Source: Pseudomonas sp. RGM2987 (GTDB lineage Bacteria > Pseudomonadota > Gammaproteobacteria > Pseudomonadales > Pseudomonadaceae). From it: a stretch of DNA of 46,132 nucleotides. Location: the NCBI RefSeq assembly GCF_022952855.1, contig NZ_JALJDX010000184.1:1-46132 (forward strand). The letters are read 5' to 3'. Every line of letters begins with the position of its first letter. Within the stretch, counting starts at the first letter, position 1. Under the pieces are notes generated by a model. The model searched no databases. It was not told where the DNA came from and saw only the letters and a program-made list of their open reading frames with translations. The translations under genes were made by a program, and so were the position numbers. Of the stretch, positions 10,986-20,930 are shown piece after piece.

Positions 10986-11112
10986 TGTGCGGCGTTTCGC
11001 ACCTTTATCGGGCGCCGGTAATGGTCGTCGAACCCCGCTGGGGCACGACTTGCCCGGCGCGGCGAATAGCTTTAAAACTGGTCGCTCATTGCCTTGGTCT
11101 GTCTCGAAAATC

Positions 11113-11820
11113 ATGTACTCCATCGCTCGCGCCGTTCCTGAAGTGGCCCTGCAAGCCATCCGCAAACTGATCGCCGATGAAGGCTTCGGCCCGGGAGATG
11201 CGTTGCCTTCGCAACGGGACCTGGCGCTGCGATTGGGCGTAAGCCGGGCGTCGCTGCGCGAGGCGTTGTCCTCGTTGAGTGCGCTGGGACTGATCAGCGT
11301 GCAGCCGGGCAAGGGAGTGTTCGTGCAGTCGCCGGCAGAGCTGGTGCGCAGCGAGTCGACGCCGGGCTGGCCGTTCGCGGCCCAGGCCTCGCCGGTGGAC
11401 ATCTTCCAGTTGCGCTACGCCCTGGAGGGGTTCGCGGCGGGGCTGGCGGCACTGACCCTGAGCACCGATGAACTGGACGCTCTGGAAGATAACGTCGAAG
11501 CCATGCGCCGGGAATTGAAGGTCGGGGATTTCGACGCAGCGGCGCGCCTGGATTTCGACTTTCATCGGCGAATTCTGGTTGCTGGCGGGAACCAGGCGAT
11601 GCTGAGCATCCTCACCGCCACTGCCGACCTCTTCCTGGAGAGCCAGAAGCTACCGTTCATCAGGGCGGAACGAGCCATGGAAACCTGGCAGGAACACCGC
11701 AAGATCCTTCGCGCCCTGGCCCGTCGCGCTTCGGGCGCCGCGCAGAAAGCCATGCAGGAACATGTGCGTAATGCTGCCTTGCGTACCGGAATTTCCTTCG
11801 TTGCGCCTTCTGCCTCGTGA
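11113..11820 (+). CDS. GntR-family transcriptional regulator, FadR/FCD subfamily
   Basis: A 235-residue DNA-binding regulator. The N-terminal winged helix is ALPSQRDLALRLGVSRASLREALSSL (about residues 32-57), followed by a helical FCD effector domain. The FCD metal/ligand residues are visible in DFDFHRRI, WQEHRKIL and MQEHVRNAA. ATG 11113 (MYSIARAVPEVALQAIRKLI) gives a standard N-terminus; the 42 codons upstream are intergenic. It is divergent from the amino acid importer operon and probably regulates that operon and itself through the dyad at 10971. The effector is unknown; FCD proteins usually bind small organic or amino acids. No SD of good quality is visible, so the start is moderately certain. 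Confidence 0.9.
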   Translation: MYSIARAVPEVALQAIRKLIADEGFGPGDALPSQRDLALRLGVSRASLREALSSLSALGLISVQPGKGVFVQSPAELVRSESTPGWPFAAQASPVDIFQLRYALEGFAAGLAALTLSTDELDALEDNVEAMRRELKVGDFDAAARLDFDFHRRILVAGGNQAMLSILTATADLFLESQKLPFIRAERAMETWQEHRKILRALARRASGAAQKAMQEHVRNAALRTGISFVAPSAS

Positions 11821-11875
11821 ACTGAGCTATACCCAAATGCAACGTGCGCCATAGCGAGACTCAATCAACTGCGGC

Positions 11876-11904
11876 TTCCTGAACCCGGGAAGGGCGGCTA
11901 TGAT
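11876..11904 (+). promoter_or_regulatory. Putative sigma-70 promoter of trxA
   Basis: TTCCTG (11876-11881), a 17-bp spacer and TATGAT (11899-11904) precede the trxA start by 37 bp. The -10 is 5/6 to consensus. A T-run (CGTTTTTTTG) follows near the expected start site. Confidence 0.4.
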
Positions 11905-11941
11905 GGGCCACGTTTTTTTGCTGACAACCCCGGAGATTTCC

Positions 11942-12271
11942 ATGAGCAGCGATCTGATCAAACACGTTAGCGACGCTAGCTTCGAGGCTGACGTACTCAA
12001 GGCCGAAGGCGCTGTACTGGTGGACTATTGGGCTGAGTGGTGCGGTCCGTGCAAAATGATCGCCCCGGTCCTGGACGAGATTGCCGAGACCTATAAAGGC
12101 AAGCTGACCGTTGCCAAGCTGAACATCGACGAAAACCAGGAGACTCCGGCCAAGCACGGCGTGCGTGGTATTCCGACCCTGATGCTGTTCAAGAACGGCA
12201 ACGTCGAGGCCACCAAGGTCGGTGCGCTGTCGAAGTCGCAGCTGGCGGCTTTCCTCGACGCCAACATCTAA
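11942..12271 (+). CDS. trxA: Thioredoxin 1
   Basis: A 109-residue cytosolic disulfide reductant. The active site is WCGPC in [20 protein letters not shown], and the cis-proline is in RGIPTLMLF. The start [19 protein letters not shown] at ATG 11942 follows CGGAGA; the short upstream extension in the same frame is the promoter/UTR. It is followed by its own strong intrinsic terminator and then rho, a trxA-rho order common in gamma-proteobacteria. Confidence 0.97.
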   Translation: MSSDLIKHVSDASFEADVLKAEGAVLVDYWAEWCGPCKMIAPVLDEIAETYKGKLTVAKLNIDENQETPAKHGVRGIPTLMLFKNGNVEATKVGALSKSQLAAFLDANI

Positions 12272-12288
12272 GCGCCGAATGCCAATGG

Positions 12289-12317
12289 AAAGGCCCCGCG
12301 AATCGCGGGGCTTTTTC
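12289..12317 (+). terminator. Intrinsic terminator of trxA
   Basis: GCCCCGCG-AAT-CGCGGGGC is an 8-bp GC stem with a 3-base loop followed by TTTTT, 21 bp after the trxA stop. It separates trxA transcription from rho. Confidence 0.9.
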
Positions 12318-12328
12318 GTTATCCGGGG

Positions 12329-12357
12329 CTAGACGCTCGCAAACCCAGGTGTTACAT
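12329..12357 (+). promoter_or_regulatory. Putative promoter of rho
   Basis: CTAGAC (12329-12334), 17 bp, then TTACAT (12352-12357). This lies right after the trxA terminator and would give a leader of about 150 nt before rho. Elements are moderate matches only. Confidence 0.33.
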
Positions 12358-12459
12358 TCGGCCCCGCACCGGTTTCTCCAGTGCCCCCTGCAAGCCGTCG
12401 CCGACGCACTCCTTTCGAACAAGTACGCGATCCTGTCGCCTTCGCCGCGGCGCGGCCTC

Positions 12460-12478
12460 ATTAAGCCAAAAGCTTAAT
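12460..12478 (+). promoter_or_regulatory. Hairpin in the rho leader
   Basis: ATTAAGC-CAAAA-GCTTAAT has perfect 7-bp arms and sits 34 bp before the rho ATG. A T/C-rich run (TTTCCCCCCTCC) follows, making a leader with a C-rich single-stranded stretch. Rho is known in E. coli to attenuate its own leader; the same role here is inference. Confidence 0.45.
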
Positions 12479-12512
12479 TTCCCCCCTCCATAAATGATTA
12501 CGTCATTCCTAT

Positions 12513-13772
<1,260 letters not shown>

Positions 13773-13790
13773 TACGAAGTCCGCTTCAAC

Positions 13791-13824
13791 AAAGAGCGCC
13801 CTGAACAGGGGCGCTCTTTTTTTT
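13791..13824 (+). terminator. Intrinsic terminator of rho
   Basis: AGAGCGCCC-TGAACA-GGGGCGCTCT is followed by eight T residues, 20 bp after the rho stop. A very good rho-independent terminator on the rho gene itself. Confidence 0.93.
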
Positions 13825-13909
13825 CGCAGCATTTGTATCAAAGTGACAACTTTCGCAGGCTGCAGGTGTCCGTGCTCAATCATGGGTATCTAAATTGACA
13901 AGGAGCGTT

Positions 13910-15865
13910 ATGCACACGTTCGGCAATCGCCGTGATATCGACGGCTTGAGAGCGCTGGCCGTTATTCCGGTGGTGTTGTTTCACTTTGGCTTCAGCTCGT
14001 TCAGCGGCGGCTTCGTCGGGGTCGATGTCTTCTTTGTCATCTCCGGATTCCTGATCACCAGCATCCTGTTTCGCGAGATCGGCGCGCAACGCTTCAGCTT
14101 CGTTGATTTCTGGGCGCGCCGGGCGCGACGCATCATTCCGGCCCTGAGCGTGATGATGTTGGCGACGTTGATCCTCGGCTGGTTGTTGCTGACGGCCAAG
14201 GACTTCTCGGAGCTGGGCAGGACCGTTCGCTATCAGTCGCTGTTTATCTCCAACATCCTGTTCATGCGCGAGGATGGCTATTTCGAGCCTGCGTCGGACC
14301 TCAAGCCGTTGCTTCACACCTGGTCCCTGGCTGTGGAAGAGCAGTACTACATTTTCTTCCCGCTGCTGATGGCGTTATTGATGCGCCATCTTCGCCATTG
14401 GCGCTGGATGCTGTTGGCCGTGCTGCTGGTTTCCTTCGGGTTGAACATTGTTTTTATCGAGCGCAAGCCCGACGTCGCCTTCTTCTCCTTGCCAACCCGT
14501 GCCTGGGAACTGTTGTGCGGGGCGATGCTTGCGGTCTTGCCAGCGCCAAGGCAAGCAGTGAAGCCGTGGCTCTATCAGGGTGTCGGCGTAGCGGGGTTGG
14601 CCGGTGTCCTGATCGCGATTTTCAGCTTCGACAAGACCACGACGTTCCCTGGGTGGGCCGCTTTGCTGCCCGTGCTCGGGGCCACCGCGCTCATCTGGTC
14701 GGGTGCCCAGGGCCCGACCTGGGTCGCCCGGGCGCTGAGTACCAGGGCGATGGTCTGGGTCGGTTTGCTTTCCTATTCCCTGTACTTGTGGCACTGGCCG
14801 GTATTCGTCTATGCCAACGCCATTTCCATCGACGGTATCCAGCACGCAGAAGCCGCGGGCTGGATACTGTTGGCGCTGGGCCTGGCCTGGTTGAGCTGGC
14901 GCTTCGTCGAACTGCCGTTTCGGGACAAGCGCCTGCTGGCCGGGCGCAAGCCGGTGTTGCTGGGTGGCTTGCTGGCCATGGCGGTCCTGGCGGTGACGGG
15001 GTCGGTGGTGCGGTCGAGCGATGGTTTTCCCCAGCGTCTGAGCGGGAAGGCGCTGGAGTATGCCCAGGCGCGGGATTGGCGGGCCGGGCAGATGAAATGC
15101 ATGCTGGTGACCTCCGACAAGGTCCAGGACAGAGCGTGCCTACTTGGCGCACACAAAGACGCTGCGGCGACCCAGTTGTTCTGGGGCGACAGTCACGCGG
15201 CGGCCCTGCTGCCGGCGATCGAAGACAACGCGACACGAGAAGGCCGGCCGGTATGGCTTTACAGCATGAGCGCCTGCCCGCCGATCCTCAGCGATGACCC
15301 GCGCCAGCGCTGCCGGGACTTTAATGAACACACCATGGAGCAGGTTCGCCGCTTGCAGATCAAGGATGTGGTGCTGGCGTCGAACTGGAGCCTGTACGTC
15401 TACGGTCGTGAGGACGGCGATCGGAAGGTGTTGCTCAATGCCCATGACAGCACCGCCGAGGCCGAAGCGCGGATGGCCGCGGCACTCCAGGCACGGGTCA
15501 AGGCGATAAGGGAGGCGGGCGCGCAAGTCTGGTTGTTCAAGGAAGTGCCACTGCAACGCAAAGGTGTGATCAGCAGGCTGACAAGCCTGGCGCGGGTCGG
15601 GCGCTCGGCCGAAGGCTTGGGGCGTCCGCTCCAGGAGCACCTGGCACGCCAGCACTTTCTCAGCACTTTGTTCGACGCTATGAGCGCTGCCGACCCCGGC
15701 GTGCACGTCATCGATCCAACACCCCTGATGTGTGCCAGTGGGGTTTGCAGTGTGGAGCTTAATGGCCATACGCAATACAAGGACGAGGATCATCTCTCTG
15801 ACGCAGGCAGTGCACGGCTGAGTCCGCTGTTCGCTCCGGTACTGTTGGGTACAACCGACAATTGA
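13910..15865 (+). CDS. Acyltransferase-3 family membrane protein with C-terminal SGNH domain (O-antigen/cell-surface O-acetylase, OafA-like)
   Basis: A 651-residue two-domain protein. Residues about 1-340 form a polytopic acyltransferase-3 domain: [20 protein letters not shown] and [16 protein letters not shown] open it, [10 protein letters not shown] follows, and [19 protein letters not shown] holds the conserved Glu-rich segment. Residues about 400-651 are a periplasmic SGNH hydrolase-like domain with Ser428 in [10 protein letters not shown] and Asp625/His628 in DEDHLSDAG. OafA-type enzymes move acetyl groups from the cytoplasm onto lipopolysaccharide or other glycans. ATG 13910 has AAGGAG eight bases upstream. 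It sits between rho (with terminator) and ubiD; I recall an O-antigen acetylase at the same place in P. aeruginosa. The glycan acceptor is unknown. Confidence 0.9.
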   Translation: MHTFGNRRDIDGLRALAVIPVVLFHFGFSSFSGGFVGVDVFFVISGFLITSILFREIGAQRFSFVDFWARRARRIIPALSVMMLATLILGWLLLTAKDFSELGRTVRYQSLFISNILFMREDGYFEPASDLKPLLHTWSLAVEEQYYIFFPLLMALLMRHLRHWRWMLLAVLLVSFGLNIVFIERKPDVAFFSLPTRAWELLCGAMLAVLPAPRQAVKPWLYQGVGVAGLAGVLIAIFSFDKTTTFPGWAALLPVLGATALIWSGAQGPTWVARALSTRAMVWVGLLSYSLYLWHWPVFVYANAISIDGIQHAEAAGWILLALGLAWLSWRFVELPFRDKRLLAGRKPVLLGGLLAMAVLAVTGSVVRSSDGFPQRLSGKALEYAQARDWRAGQMKCMLVTSDKVQDRACLLGAHKDAAATQLFWGDSHAAALLPAIEDNATREGRPVWLYSMSACPPILSDDPRQRCRDFNEHTMEQVRRLQIKDVVLASNWSLYVYGREDGDRKVLLNAHDSTAEAEARMAAALQARVKAIREAGAQVWLFKEVPLQRKGVISRLTSLARVGRSAEGLGRPLQEHLARQHFLSTLFDAMSAADPGVHVIDPTPLMCASGVCSVELNGHTQYKDEDHLSDAGSARLSPLFAPVLLGTTDN

Positions 15866-15944
15866 TGACGGCCGTGCACGCACGGGCTGCTGTTCGGACG
15901 CCGGAGCAGGTAGGATGTACGCCTATTTTCGGGGTGGCATCTCA

Positions 15945-17411
15945 ATGAAATTCAAGGATCTTCGGGATTTCGTGCAGCAGCTTGAGCAGCGCGGCGAGTT
16001 GAAACGCATCCAGGTTCCTGTCTCTCCAGTGCTGGAAATGACGGAAGTCTGCGACCGCACGCTTCGGGCCAAAGGCCCGGCGCTGTTGTTCGAAAACCCT
16101 ACGGGCTACGACATTCCGGTGCTGGGCAACCTGTTCGGTACGCCGCAGCGCGTGGCCCTGGGCATGGGCGCCGATTCGGTCAGCGAGCTGCGCGAGATCG
16201 GCAAGCTGCTGGCGTTCCTCAAGGAGCCCGAGCCGCCCAAAGGCCTGAAGGACGCCTGGTCCAAGCTGCCGATTTTCCGCAAGATCATTTCCATGGCGCC
16301 GAAAGTCGTCAAGGATGCGATCTGCCAGGAAGTGGTGATCGAGGGCGACGATGTCGACCTGGCGATGCTCCCGGTGCAGACCTGCTGGCCGGGCGACGTC
16401 GGGCCGTTGATCACCTGGGGCCTGACTGTCACTAAAGGCCCGAACAAGGATCGCCAGAACCTGGGGATCTATCGCCAGCAAGTGATTGGCCGCAACAAGG
16501 TCATCATGCGCTGGCTGAGCCATCGGGGCGGCGCGCTGGATTATCGCGAATGGTGCGAAAAGCACCCCGGCCAGCCATTCCCGGTCTCGGTGGCCTTGGG
16601 CGCGGACCCGGCGACCATCCTCGGCGCTGTCACGCCGGTGCCCGACAGCCTCTCCGAATACGCCTTTGCCGGGCTGTTGCGCGGCAACCGCACCGAGCTG
16701 GTGAAGTGCCGCGGCAACGACCTGCAGGTGCCGGCCACCGCCGAAATCATCCTCGAAGGTGTGATTCATCCCGGTGAAATGGCCGATGAAGGTCCGTATG
16801 GCGACCACACCGGTTATTACAACGAGGTCGACAGCTTCCCTGTGTTCACCGTGGAGCGCATCACCCATCGGATCAAGCCGATCTACCACAGCACCTACAC
16901 CGGCCGTCCACCGGACGAGCCGGCCATCCTCGGCGTGGCTTTGAACGAAGTGTTCGTGCCGATCCTGCAAAAGCAGTTTCCGGAAATCACCGACTTTTAC
17001 CTGCCGCCCGAAGGTTGTTCGTACCGGATGGCCGTGGTGACCATGAAGAAGTCGTATCCGGGGCACGCCAAGCGGGTGATGCTGGGGGTCTGGTCGTTTT
17101 TGCGACAGTTCATGTACACCAAGTTCGTTATTGTCACTGACGACGATATCAACGCACGGGACTGGAACGACGTGATCTGGGCCATTACCACGCGCATGGA
17201 CCCCAAGCGCGACACGGTGATGATCGAGAACACGCCGATCGACTACCTCGACTTCGCCTCGCCGGTGTCTGGCCTCGGCTCGAAGATGGGCCTCGATGCC
17301 ACGCACAAATGGCCCGGTGAAACCACCCGTGAATGGGGCCGGGTTATCGTTAAGGATGAAGCCGTTACCCAACGGATCGATGCCATCTGGAATCAGTTAG
17401 GAATAGATTGA
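15945..17411 (+). CDS. ubiD: 4-hydroxy-3-polyprenylbenzoate decarboxylase
   Basis: Prenylated-FMN-dependent decarboxylase of ubiquinone biosynthesis; 488 residues, the usual Pseudomonas length. It begins [20 protein letters not shown] and contains conserved segments such as [24 protein letters not shown] and [22 protein letters not shown] prefer ATG 15945 over the in-frame ATG at 15915 because family members start at MKFKDLRDF; the upstream ATG does have a purine-rich stretch and cannot be excluded. The UbiX flavin prenyltransferase is not in the window. The stop codon overlaps the start of the next gene by one base. Confidence 0.96.
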   Translation: MKFKDLRDFVQQLEQRGELKRIQVPVSPVLEMTEVCDRTLRAKGPALLFENPTGYDIPVLGNLFGTPQRVALGMGADSVSELREIGKLLAFLKEPEPPKGLKDAWSKLPIFRKIISMAPKVVKDAICQEVVIEGDDVDLAMLPVQTCWPGDVGPLITWGLTVTKGPNKDRQNLGIYRQQVIGRNKVIMRWLSHRGGALDYREWCEKHPGQPFPVSVALGADPATILGAVTPVPDSLSEYAFAGLLRGNRTELVKCRGNDLQVPATAEIILEGVIHPGEMADEGPYGDHTGYYNEVDSFPVFTVERITHRIKPIYHSTYTGRPPDEPAILGVALNEVFVPILQKQFPEITDFYLPPEGCSYRMAVVTMKKSYPGHAKRVMLGVWSFLRQFMYTKFVIVTDDDINARDWNDVIWAITTRMDPKRDTVMIENTPIDYLDFASPVSGLGSKMGLDATHKWPGETTREWGRVIVKDEAVTQRIDAIWNQLGID

Positions 17412-18379
17412 TGCGTGTAACCTTGCAGCCTTCCGGGGCGGTGCTGGAGATACAGCCCGCCGAGCGGATTCTCGATGGCGCCCGGCGCCTGGGCTATGAG
17501 TGCCCGCAAAGCTGCCGCAACGGCAACTGCCACGTGTGTGGGGCGTTGCTGGTGGAAGGGCGTGTGGAGCAGGCTGGCGAGGTGCGCGATCACGGTGAGA
17601 TTTTCACCTGCATCGCCGAACCCCTGGAGGACTGCGTGGTGCTGTGGGATGGTGTGCTGGCGCCAGGCGAGTTGCCGGTACGCAAGCTGGCGTGCCAGGT
17701 GATCGAGTGCGCCGACATGGGCGGCGATGTCTGGCGGGTGCGCCTGCGTGCGCCGGCGGGCAAGCCGCCGCGCTATCACGCGGGGCAGTACCTGATGATC
17801 GAGCGGGAGAACGGCGAGAAATCGGCATTCTCCCTGGCCTCGGCGCCGCATTCCGGGCGCGACCTCGAGTTGCACGTCCTGGCGCGCGAAAGCAGTGCAC
17901 AAACGCTGCTGGAGCAGCTGCGGCGCAACCCCACTGTGCGTGTCGAAATGCCATTTGGCGACACGCACTTGTCCGAGCTGCCCGAGGAGCCGCTGGTGCT
18001 GATCGCTGCCGGAACCGGGATGGCGCAGATGCACAGCCTGATCGAGCATTGTCGGGCCCAGGGCTTCAAGCACCCGGTGCACCTGTACTGGGGGGTGCGG
18101 CGGCCGGAAGATTTCTATGAACTCGAGCATTGGGACGAATGGCGCAAGCTGCCGAACCTGTACCTGCATAAAGTCGTCAGCGATTTGTGCGGTTGGGAAG
18201 GTCGCTGCGGAATGCTCCACGAAGCGGTATGCGAGGACATCAGCGACCTTTCGAGCGTGCATGTCTACGCCAGCGGTTCGCCTGCGATGATCTACGGCAC
18301 CCTCGATGCGCTGGTAGAAGCCGGGATGGACGCCCATCAGATGCGCGCCGACGTGTTTGCCTACGCTCCGCGGGCATGA
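17411..18379 (+). CDS. NAD(P)H-flavin/ferredoxin reductase with N-terminal [2Fe-2S] domain (CDP-6-deoxy-delta-3,4-glucoseen reductase-like)
   Basis: A 322-residue electron-transfer protein. Residues 1-90 are a plant-type [2Fe-2S] ferredoxin with Cys35-x4-Cys40-x2-Cys43 and Cys67 (SCRNGNCHVCGALL, FTCIAEPL). Residues about 95-195 are an FAD-binding domain (RYHAGQYLMIE, FSLASAP). The rest is an NAD(P)-binding domain (LIAAGTGMAQMHSLIEH, HVYASGSPAMIYGTLDAL). Annotated in many pseudomonads as CDP-6-deoxy-delta-3,4-glucoseen reductase, but no deoxysugar genes are nearby. The TGATG overlap with the ubiD stop suggests translational coupling and a redox role tied to ubiD or quinone metabolism; that is inference. 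Architecture is certain, substrate is not. Confidence 0.88.
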   Translation: MRVTLQPSGAVLEIQPAERILDGARRLGYECPQSCRNGNCHVCGALLVEGRVEQAGEVRDHGEIFTCIAEPLEDCVVLWDGVLAPGELPVRKLACQVIECADMGGDVWRVRLRAPAGKPPRYHAGQYLMIERENGEKSAFSLASAPHSGRDLELHVLARESSAQTLLEQLRRNPTVRVEMPFGDTHLSELPEEPLVLIAAGTGMAQMHSLIEHCRAQGFKHPVHLYWGVRRPEDFYELEHWDEWRKLPNLYLHKVVSDLCGWEGRCGMLHEAVCEDISDLSSVHVYASGSPAMIYGTLDALVEAGMDAHQMRADVFAYAPRA

Positions 18380-18405
18380 CCAACGAAGCCCAGGGCCACG
18401 CCGTT

Positions 18406-18497
18406 TGTGGCGAGGGAGCTTGCTCCCGCTCGGTTGCGAAGCAACCGTCGTCATTAGAGCTGCTGCGCAGCCCGGCGGGAGCAAGCTCCCTCGCCAC
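18406..18497. repeat. REP inverted pair (GGCGAGGGAGCTTGCTCCC type)
   Basis: Arms TGTGGCGAGGGAGCTTGCTC and GAGCAAGCTCCCTCGCCAC, with inner hairpins GGTTGCGAAGCAACC and GCTGCTGCGCAGCCC. It starts 26 bp after the reductase stop. Confidence 0.9.
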
Positions 18498-18514
18498 GGT
18501 TGTTTATAACCCTC

Positions 18515-18566
18515 TATATTTCGTATCGGTATTTAGGCTCTCGGATGAATACCGATAACGTATATA
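18515..18566. promoter_or_regulatory. AT-rich 52-bp inverted repeat upstream of the ChaC gene
   Basis: Left arm TATATTTCGTATCGGTATT (18515-18533) and right arm AATACCGATAACGTATATA (18548-18566) pair at 15 of 19 positions, including ten consecutive matches (TATCGGTATT), across a 14-bp spacer. The composition is much more AT-rich than the surroundings. It could be an operator or a cruciform; no T-run suggests a terminator. It lies 94 bp before the ChaC start. Confidence 0.5.
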
Positions 18567-18659
18567 GGCGCGCCATGGCATCTAACTTGCCTTGTTCCTG
18601 CCAAACGTCAGCAGCCTGACGCGCCAAGCCACTGAACCGCGAGCCAAACGCTACCGGCC

Positions 18660-19328
18660 ATGACCGCTATCGAATCCGCCATTACCTGTCCCCTCTATCC
18701 TCCACGCCTAGACATGGGGCCACGGCTGACCCGTGAGCAATTGCTCGCCTCGATGCAATCGACCATGAGCCTGCACCAGGGCGGGCCGGTCTGGCTGTTC
18801 GCGTATGGTTCATTGATCTGGCGGCCCGAATGCACGGCGGTGGAACGGGTGCGCGGTCGGGTCCATGGGTATCATCGCGGTTTGTACCTGTGGTCCCATG
18901 AACATCGCGGCACTCCGGAAATGCCGGGGCTGGTGTTCGGGCTGGATCGCGGCGGTTCGTGCAGTGGGTTTGCCTACCGCTTGCCGGAGGAAAACCTCGA
19001 GGATTCGCTGTTTGCCTTGTGGCAGCGCGAGATGCCGGTCCCGTCCTATCGTCCTCACTGGCTCAGTTGCCGTCTCGAGGATGGCAGCCGGGTGCAGGCC
19101 TTGGGATTTGTACTGGAACGACACCTGCCCAGCTATGCCGGCAACCTGCCGGACCATGTGCTGAGCCAGGTGTTCGAAAGCGCTTGCGGGCGGTTCGGCA
19201 CCACTCGCGATTATGTCGAGCAGACCATCCACGCCCTGCGCAGCCACGCCATGCCAGACCGGAATCTGGAGGCGCGGCTCAAGCGCTGCAAGTCAGCGCT
19301 GGATCAGGCCACCGCTTCGCGGCTCTGA
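18660..19328 (+). CDS. chaC: ChaC-like glutathione-specific gamma-glutamylcyclotransferase
   Basis: A 222-residue cytosolic enzyme predicted to cleave glutathione into 5-oxoproline and Cys-Gly. The substrate-binding loop YGSLIW is at 49-54 ([14 protein letters not shown]). Other ChaC signatures are [15 protein letters not shown] and [16 protein letters not shown], and an acidic [18 protein letters not shown] supplies the catalytic-Glu region. Size is close to E. coli ChaC. The ATG 18660 has no clear [13 protein letters not shown] (residue 19) is an alternative start. It converges on glpT with a 25-bp 3' overlap. Low substrate specificity is typical, so activity on other gamma-glutamyl peptides is possible. 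Confidence 0.88.
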   Translation: MTAIESAITCPLYPPRLDMGPRLTREQLLASMQSTMSLHQGGPVWLFAYGSLIWRPECTAVERVRGRVHGYHRGLYLWSHEHRGTPEMPGLVFGLDRGGSCSGFAYRLPEENLEDSLFALWQREMPVPSYRPHWLSCRLEDGSRVQALGFVLERHLPSYAGNLPDHVLSQVFESACGRFGTTRDYVEQTIHALRSHAMPDRNLEARLKRCKSALDQATASRL

Positions 19329-20653
19329 CTGGCAACTTGCTTGTGCCACAGGGTTGGCGCGAGGAAGGCCATTGCCAGCAGGCAAGCACCGACCAGCAGG
19401 ACAAAGCCACCGTCCCAGCCAAAGTGGTCGACGGTGTAGCCCATGGCGGCACTGGCCGCGACCGAGCCACCCAGGTAACCAAACAGACCGGTGAAGCCTG
19501 CGGCGGTGCCGGCGGCTTTCTTCGGTGCCAGTTCCAGGGCTTGCAGACCAATCAGCATGACCGGGCCGTAGATCAGGAACCCGATGGAGACCAGGGCGAT
19601 CATGTCCACGGTGGGGTTGCCGGCCGGGTTCAGCCAGTACACCAGCGTCGCCACGGTCACCAGGGCCATGAACACCATGCCGGTCAGGCCACGGTTGCCG
19701 CGGAAGATCTTGTCCGACATCCAGCCGCACAACAGCGTGCCGGGAATGCCTGCCCACTCGTAGAAAAAATAAGCCCAGGAGCTCTTGTCCACGGTGAAGC
19801 CCTTGGCTTCCTTGAGGTAGGTGGGCGCCCAGTCCAACACGCCGTAGCGCAGCAGGTAGACGAACACGTTCGCCATGGCGATGTACCAGAGCATTTTGTT
19901 GCGCAGCACGTACTTGACGAAGATTTCCTTGGCGCTGAATTCGTTCTCGTGGCTGGCGTCGTAACCTTCAGGGTAGTCGTTCTTGTACTTCTCGATCGGC
20001 GGCAGGCCTACCGATTGCGGCGTGTCGCGCATGGTCACGAAGGCAAACACTGCAACAGCGAGCGCTACGGCAGCGGGTACATAAAATGCCGCGTGCCAGT
20101 CATTAAACCAACCCATTCCCAGCAGGAACAGCGGGCCGATCAGGCCGCCACCGACGTTATGCGCCACGTTCCATACCGACACCACGCCGCCGCGTTCCTT
20201 CTGCGACCACCAGTGCACCATGGTCCGGCCACTGGGCGGCCAACCCATGCCCTGGGCCCAGCCGTTGATGAACAGCAGGATGAACATCATCGTGACGCTG
20301 GACGTCGCCCAGGGCGCGAATCCGAAAATGAACATGACGCCTGCCGACACCAGCAGGCCGAATGGCAGGAAGTAGCGCGGGTTGGAGCGGTCGGACACCA
20401 GCCCCATCAAGAACTTCGACAGCCCGTAGGCGATGGCGATGGCTGACATCGCCAAGCCCAACTCGCCACGGCTGTAACCCTCGTCGATCAGGTACGGCAT
20501 CGCCAGTGAAAAGTTCTTGCGCAGCAGGTAATACCCGGCATAGCCGATGAAAATCCCGGCAAAGATCTGCCAGCGCAGGCGGCGGTATGTGCTGTCTATT
20601 TTTTCTTCAGGCAGTGACGCCTGATGTGCGGCAGGGCGAAAGAAGGCAAACAT
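19304..20653 (-). CDS. glpT: sn-Glycerol-3-phosphate:phosphate antiporter GlpT
   Basis: A 449-residue, 12-helix major-facilitator antiporter (organophosphate:Pi family). The residues that line the E. coli GlpT site fall at identical positions: Arg45 (YYLLRKNFS), His165 (WNVAHNVGG) and Arg269 ([10 protein letters not shown]). The family signature [20 protein letters not shown] is also intact. It imports glycerol-3-phosphate (and fosfomycin) across the inner membrane. ATG 20651-20653 is preceded by AAGGAG-like GCTCCTTGAA on the coding strand. Two GlpR-like operators lie upstream (20699 and 20760), which supports the substrate call and predicts induction by glycerol-3-phosphate. Convergent overlap with ChaC. 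Confidence 0.96.
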   Translation of the reverse strand: MFAFFRPAAHQASLPEEKIDSTYRRLRWQIFAGIFIGYAGYYLLRKNFSLAMPYLIDEGYSRGELGLAMSAIAIAYGLSKFLMGLVSDRSNPRYFLPFGLLVSAGVMFIFGFAPWATSSVTMMFILLFINGWAQGMGWPPSGRTMVHWWSQKERGGVVSVWNVAHNVGGGLIGPLFLLGMGWFNDWHAAFYVPAAVALAVAVFAFVTMRDTPQSVGLPPIEKYKNDYPEGYDASHENEFSAKEIFVKYVLRNKMLWYIAMANVFVYLLRYGVLDWAPTYLKEAKGFTVDKSSWAYFFYEWAGIPGTLLCGWMSDKIFRGNRGLTGMVFMALVTVATLVYWLNPAGNPTVDMIALVSIGFLIYGPVMLIGLQALELAPKKAAGTAAGFTGLFGYLGGSVAASAAMGYTVDHFGWDGGFVLLVGACLLAMAFLAPTLWHKQVASQSREAVA

Positions 20654-20698
20654 TCAAGGAGCTCCAGATTCTTGTTATGACTGCGGATGCGAATGTTA

Positions 20699-20718
20699 CA
20701 GTTTCGTTACCGAAAATA
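20699..20718. promoter_or_regulatory. GlpR-like operator, promoter-proximal to glpT
   Basis: CAGTTTCGTTACCGAAAATA matches 17 of 20 positions of the E. coli GlpR consensus WATKYTCGWWAWCGAAMATW as I recall it. It overlaps a possible minus-strand -10 (TATTTT, 20713-20718), so occupancy would block transcription. 46 bp upstream of the glpT start. Confidence 0.6.
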
Positions 20719-20759
20719 GCATTGCTTCTCATCGCTTAAACAGCGGAATTTTTACTGTG

Positions 20760-20779
20760 GATGTTCTTAAGCGAACATT
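20760..20779. promoter_or_regulatory. GlpR-like operator, promoter-distal to glpT
   Basis: GATGTTCTTAAGCGAACATT matches 17 of 20 positions of the GlpR consensus, with perfect ATGTTC/GAACAT arms. Its centre is about 61 bp (near six helical turns) from the other operator, a geometry suited to cooperative binding by the tetrameric DeoR-family repressor. Confidence 0.62.
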
Positions 20780-20930
20780 TCGTTCAGACGCAGGAGGTGG
20801 CGTTGTAGGAAAACGTCGGCCAGGTTTTTGCGAAGGCGCGTAGTGAGGCGAAGGGCTGGAGGGGGTGGCGAGTGGTTGCGGATGCGTGCGATAGCGGTCC
20901 GGCGCAGGATGCCCGGACCGCCATGATGTT

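Noticed and set aside
20654..20930. Small protein gene in the glpT / quinone oxidoreductase gap
   Set aside because: Frames there are Arg/Ser/Pro-rich with no SD; beyond the GlpR-like operators I see nothing convincing in the interval.
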